A stretch of DNA of 9,368 nucleotides, taken from CAZPEV01 sp964585635 (GTDB taxonomy: Bacteria > Zixibacteria > MSB-5A5 > GN15 > JAAZOE01). Shown here piece after piece: positions 6,621 through 9,368 of this stretch. Position numbers and translations under genes: made by a program. The first letter of the stretch is position 1; every line of letters starts with the position of its first letter. The stretch spans positions 1-9,368 of the forward strand of contig CAZPEV010000132.1 of the NCBI GenBank assembly GCA_964585635.1. Direction: 5' to 3'. The notes under the pieces were generated by a model. That model was not told the origin of the DNA. It ran no database searches and worked only from the letters and a program-made list of their open reading frames with translations.

Positions 6621-7253
6621 TTAGCGCAAGCCCGGCAACAACTCCAGCAGGCCGGTCACGATGAATTCGACGGCGATCGCCGCCAGCAGCAGCCCCATTA
6701 GCCGGGTGACATTATGCAGGCCGGTCTTTCCCAGCTTCCGGCTGAGGGGAATCGACAGCCGCAGCATCAGCCAGACCAGCGCCATGGCACCGGCCGCCGC
6801 GGCTATTAAAAATCCCTTGTGGAACCATCCCGGTTGCCGGTGGGCATAGATGATCATGGTGCTGATGGCGGCCGGCCCGGCCAGAAGCGGCACCGCCAAC
6901 GGAACCACCGCCACGTTTTCCTTGCTCTCGGCTTCCCGGGCCTCCTCTTCCGTCTGTTTGGCGGCGCTGAGGCGGGCGTTGAGCATCGAGACGGCCAAGA
7001 GCATGATCAGGATTCCCCCCCCGACCTGAAACGACGCCAGGCGGATGCCGAAAAAGCGCAGCAGCGGAGCGCCGACCAGACAGGAAATGATCAGGACGAT
7101 CGTCCCCACGACAACCGCCACCCTGGCCGTCTGCCGCCGTTCCGGCTCGCTCTGGCCGGAGGTCAGGCTGATAAATATCGGAATCGCCCCCAGCGGATCG
7201 ACGATGACGATAATCGCCGTCAGAATCTCCAAATATTCTTGCCACTGCAACAT
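6621..7253 (-). CDS. MarC-family integral membrane protein
   Basis: This 210-residue protein has the length and the six-helix pattern of the MarC/UPF0056 family of inner-membrane proteins. Seen in order are IVDPLGAIPIF (17-27), a helix at 45-66, FQVGGGILIMLLAVSML (75-91), an acidic loop (TEEEAREAESKEN, 101-113), VPLAVPLLAGPAAISTMI (117-134), a helix at 147-166 and the C-terminal RLMGLLLAAIAVEFIVTGL (184-202). The role of the family is unresolved; MarC was named for the marRAB neighbourhood but is no longer thought to give multidrug resistance by itself. The start at 7253 (MLQWQEYL) has GGAGAAGG five bases upstream, while the frame stays open well into the lysS leader without a better start. 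It is transcribed away from lysS and toward the Yip1 gene. Confidence 0.9.
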   Translation of the reverse strand: MLQWQEYLEILTAIIVIVDPLGAIPIFISLTSGQSEPERRQTARVAVVVGTIVLIISCLVGAPLLRFFGIRLASFQVGGGILIMLLAVSMLNARLSAAKQTEEEAREAESKENVAVVPLAVPLLAGPAAISTMIIYAHRQPGWFHKGFLIAAAAGAMALVWLMLRLSIPLSRKLGKTGLHNVTRLMGLLLAAIAVEFIVTGLLELLPGLR

Positions 7254-7375
7254 GCTGCCTTCTCCGATGCTGCCGGGATGGTAGAGCGTCTCAAAGACGG
7301 GAGCAATAGAATTTTGCGCCGCCGTTTCGCCGCTGCCGGCGTCTGGGGCCGGACCCAAAAATTGCGCCAACCTAT

Positions 7376-7405
7376 TTGCCTTTCGACGGGGCATTTGCCT
7401 ATATT
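7376..7405 (+). promoter_or_regulatory. Candidate sigma-70-type promoter of lysS
   Basis: TTGCCT (7376-7381) and TATATT (7400-7405, five of six to consensus) are 18 bases apart. Transcription would start near 7412 and give a leader of about 90 bases before the lysS ATG. The 248-base gap also must hold the promoter of the divergent marC-like gene, for which I see no clear boxes; CGTCT/AGACG (7287-7291 with 7295-7299) is a small hairpin in that leader. Confidence 0.5.
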
Positions 7406-7436
7406 GTAATTCTGTCAACGGGTGGCGCCGATCCGG

Positions 7437-7496
7437 CCGGGGAATCGCCCCGCGCAACCCGGTACGTGCCCCAGGGAAAACTCTCAGATGTGAGGG
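7437..7496 (+). promoter_or_regulatory. Structured lysS leader with hairpin over the ribosome binding site
   Basis: GGGG/CCCC (7439-7442 with 7448-7451) forms a short hairpin. CTCTCA (7481-7486) pairs with TGAGGG (7491-7496), all six positions with one G-T pair and a four-base loop. The second arm contains GAGGG, the apparent Shine-Dalgarno five bases before the ATG. Folding would hide it, which could tune lysS translation. Confidence 0.4.
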
Positions 7497-7501
7497 CAGG
7501 G

Positions 7502-9064
7502 ATGAGCGACGAATCAGGGCCTCAGAACAACGAACTTACCGTCAACCAGGTCATCGCCAACCGCATACAGAAGCTGGAGCAGCTTAAAGCGATGGGGATA
7601 AATCCCTTTCCGTACCGGTTTGACCGCACCCATACTACCCAGCAGGTTTTGAGCGAGTTTGACCCGCTGGCGGAAAAGGCCGGCGTGATATCTCTGGCCG
7701 GGCGGATTATGTCGATTCGGGTCATGGGGAAAGCGGCCTTCTTCCATTTCCAGGATGAGTTCGGGCGGCTGCAGGGGTATGTCAAAAAGGACACCGTCGG
7801 CGAGGCCTTGTGGAGCCTGTTCGGTCTGCTTGACCTGGGGGATATCGTCGGCCTGTCCGGCACCCTGTTTGTCACCCGCACCGGCGAAAAGACGATCGCC
7901 GTGAATTCGTTTGAGCTTTTGTCCAAGTCGCTTCACCCGCTGCCGGACAAGTATCATGGCCTGACCGATAAGGAGGCCCGCTACCGCCAGCGCTATGTCG
8001 ACCTGATCGTCAACCCGGACGTCCGCGAGACGATGAAGCTCCGCTCCCGCATCGTCGCCGTCATCCGGCAGTTTCTGACGCAGAAGGGGTTCATCGAGGT
8101 CGAGACGCCGATCCTGCAGCCGCTGTACGGCGGCGGCACGGCGGTGCCGTTTGTCACGCATCACAATAAGCTCGATGCCGATCTGTATTTGCGGATTGCC
8201 GATGAGTTGTACCTCAAGCGACTGATCGTCGGCGGCCTGGAGAAAGTCTGGGAGTTCTGCAAGGATTTTCGCAACGAGGGAATGGATCGGCTGCATAACC
8301 CCGAGTTCTCCATGATCGAGCTGTACCAGGCCTATGCCGACTACAACGACATCATGGCGCTGTTCGAGGAGCTGCTGCGATATACGGTGACGGCCGTCTT
8401 CGGCAAGACCGCGATTGAATATGAAGGACAGCCAGTCGACTTCGGCCCCCCCTTCAAACGCCTTCCCATGCTACAGGCGATTGTCGAGCACGGCGGTCCC
8501 GACCTGTCCGATTTCGACTTTGCGCGAGCCATCAGGCTTGCCAAGGAGGCCGGGATCGACACTACCGGCCTGGTTATCCACGGCAAGGTGGTGGAGGCCT
8601 TTTTCGAGCGCCTGGTCGAGCCGCATCTTATCGCGCCGACGTTTATTATCGATTTCCCACGCGATGTCTCGCCCCTGGCCAAGGTCCACCGGAACAATCC
8701 CAACCTTGTGGAGCGGTTTGAGTGCTTTGTCGGAACCCTGGAATGCGGCAACGCCTTTTCAGAATTGAACGACCCGATCGATCAGAAGCAGCGCTTTCTG
8801 GACCAGGGCAAAGTCGCCGAGGCCGGCGACGCCGAGGCCCACCGCCTGGATGTCGACTTTATCAACGCCCTGTCGTACGGTATGCCGCCGACCGGCGGCC
8901 TGGGATTCGGCATCGACCGGTTGGTGATGGTGCTGACCGGTGCGCACTCGATTCGGGATGTCATCTTCTTTCCGCAGATGCGCCCGGAGGTCACCCCCGG
9001 TTCAGGCCCTCGCATATCCTTTACATCAGCTGGACCCGAAGATAAGACGGAAGTTGACGAATAG
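7502..9064 (+). CDS. lysS: Lysyl-tRNA synthetase, class II
   Basis: The 520-residue enzyme joins lysine to tRNA-Lys using ATP in the cytoplasm. The N-terminal OB-fold anticodon-binding domain spans about 60-145 (ISLAGRIMSIRVMGKAAFFH, QDEFGRLQGYV). The catalytic domain follows: motif 1 around 183-205 (RIVAVIRQFLTQKGFIEVET), then GGTAVPFVTHHN (211-222) and LYLRIADELYLKRL (228-241), motif 2 FCKDFRNEGMDRLHNPEFSM (252-271), and motif 3 GLGFGIDRLVMVLTGAHSIR (466-485) with the ATP-binding arginine. ELYQAYADYND (273-283) is typical of LysRS rather than AspRS or AsnRS. Start 7502 has GAGGG five bases upstream and matches the usual family length; the frame is open back to 7376, over the proposed promoter. 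A 20-residue polar tail follows the catalytic core. It is followed 119 bases later by the lolC-like gene, a common arrangement. Confidence 0.97.
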   Translation: MSDESGPQNNELTVNQVIANRIQKLEQLKAMGINPFPYRFDRTHTTQQVLSEFDPLAEKAGVISLAGRIMSIRVMGKAAFFHFQDEFGRLQGYVKKDTVGEALWSLFGLLDLGDIVGLSGTLFVTRTGEKTIAVNSFELLSKSLHPLPDKYHGLTDKEARYRQRYVDLIVNPDVRETMKLRSRIVAVIRQFLTQKGFIEVETPILQPLYGGGTAVPFVTHHNKLDADLYLRIADELYLKRLIVGGLEKVWEFCKDFRNEGMDRLHNPEFSMIELYQAYADYNDIMALFEELLRYTVTAVFGKTAIEYEGQPVDFGPPFKRLPMLQAIVEHGGPDLSDFDFARAIRLAKEAGIDTTGLVIHGKVVEAFFERLVEPHLIAPTFIIDFPRDVSPLAKVHRNNPNLVERFECFVGTLECGNAFSELNDPIDQKQRFLDQGKVAEAGDAEAHRLDVDFINALSYGMPPTGGLGFGIDRLVMVLTGAHSIRDVIFFPQMRPEVTPGSGPRISFTSAGPEDKTEVDE

Positions 9065-9086
9065 GGATCGGCGTATTGCCGCGCAG

Positions 9087-9101
9087 CCGGGCCGAGCCCG
9101 G
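9087..9101. other. Short GC hairpin after lysS
   Basis: CCGGGC (9087-9092) and GCCCGG (9096-9101) form a perfect 6-bp stem with a three-base CGA loop, 22 bases after the lysS stop. No T run follows on either side, so it is not a standard terminator; it may slow polymerase or protect the lysS transcript end while allowing readthrough into the next gene. Confidence 0.3.
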
Positions 9102-9183
9102 TCCATAAGGCGCTTACCAGTGAAGGAACACTATGGAGTGCCGGAACGAGAAACGAATCTGACCATGATAAGGGAATCCCGCC

Positions 9184-9368
9184 GTGCCATATGAATGGTT
9201 CATCGCCCGACGATACCTGATGTCCCGCCGGACAAGCTGGTTCATCTAGCTCAATTCGTTTTTTTCCATCGGCGGCGTCGTCGTCGGCGTGGCCGCGCTG
9301 ATCTTTGTCATGTCGATGATGAACGGCTTTGAGTCGGAATTGCGTACTCGCATTCTGGGTGTTACCTC
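9184..9368 (+). pseudogene. LolC/LolE-type lipoprotein-release ABC permease, 5' part, with in-frame TAG (partial at right edge)
   Basis: The frame from GTG 9184 reads PYEWFIARRYLMSRRTSWFI, then TAG (9247-9249), then LNSFFSIGGVVVGVAALIFV and MSMMNGFESELRTRILGVT. This is the start of a LolC/LolE-family permease, the inner-membrane part of the LolCDE machine that extracts outer-membrane lipoproteins and passes them to LolA. The ARRYL start, the first membrane helix and the (V)MNGFE-ELR-RILG segment are characteristic. The stop is codon 22, where relatives usually have Ser in a FISLISF-type segment. The GTG start is supported by AAGGGA eight bases upstream. The next in-frame ATGs (such as 9310) would delete most of the first helix. 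Because the gene is usually essential where lipoprotein sorting occurs, a sequence error or a second intact copy is likely. Only about 61 codons are visible; LolC versus LolE cannot be separated. Confidence 0.8.

Noticed and set aside
7421..7501. Resemblance of the lysS leader to a glycine riboswitch half (GCGCCGA, AAACTCTCAG, AGGGCAGGG) and to the T-box GGGTGG word
   Set aside because: The 5' GGAGAG element and the full core spacing are missing, the leader is too short for a T-box specifier stem, no terminator follows, and glycine control of lysS makes little sense.
7514..8296. 260-codon minus-strand frame
   Set aside because: It is antisense to the well-conserved lysS coding sequence and has no ribosome site or family features.

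Overview
The window is about 9.4 kb of ordinary chromosomal sequence with moderately high GC. It comes from a bacterium with two membranes: it carries the start of a LolC/LolE-type lipoprotein-release permease, a lipobox lipoprotein and a MarC-family membrane protein. I cannot place the organism firmly. The gene set (C69 dipeptidase, Yip1 protein, glycine-zipper lipoprotein, PSRP kinase, a prenyl-phosphate phosphoribosyltransferase-like UbiA member) would suit a little-studied phylum of the Fibrobacteres-Chlorobi-Bacteroidetes type, but that is only an impression.

Layout, left to right: (1) minus strand 1-729, N-terminal 243 residues of an ABC exporter running off the left edge; (2) 730-1269, a divergent intergenic region rich in inverted repeats, with a minus-strand intrinsic terminator in the ABC gene leader and a candidate promoter for the next gene; (3) plus strand 1270-2136, a UbiA-superfamily enzyme resembling decaprenyl-phosphate phosphoribosyltransferase; (4) a hairpin terminator between convergent genes, then minus strand 2249-3010, a glycine-zipper lipoprotein; (5) plus strand 3284-4927, a C69 dipeptidase broken by an in-frame TAA; (6) plus strand 4990-5841, a PPDK/PEP-synthase regulatory kinase-phosphorylase (PSRP, DUF299); (7) minus strand, marC-like gene (6621-7253) followed by a Yip1-family membrane protein (5923-6507), a likely two-gene operon; (8) plus strand 7502-9064, class II lysyl-tRNA synthetase with a recognisable promoter and a hairpin over its ribosome binding site; (9) plus strand 9184-9368, the start of a lolC/lolE-like gene carrying an in-frame TAG at codon 22 and cut by the right edge.

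The genes do not form one pathway. They are short housekeeping and envelope units, often transcribed in opposite directions: export (ABC), polyprenyl-linked sugar-donor synthesis (UbiA-like), envelope lipoprotein and its sorting (lipoprotein, LolC), peptide turnover (C69), control of the pyruvate/PEP node (PSRP) and translation (LysRS). I found no mobile element, CRISPR array, tRNA or rRNA, and no convincing new multi-gene system. The most notable features are two premature stop codons in otherwise intact conserved genes, each explainable by one C-to-A change, and several structured leader regions.
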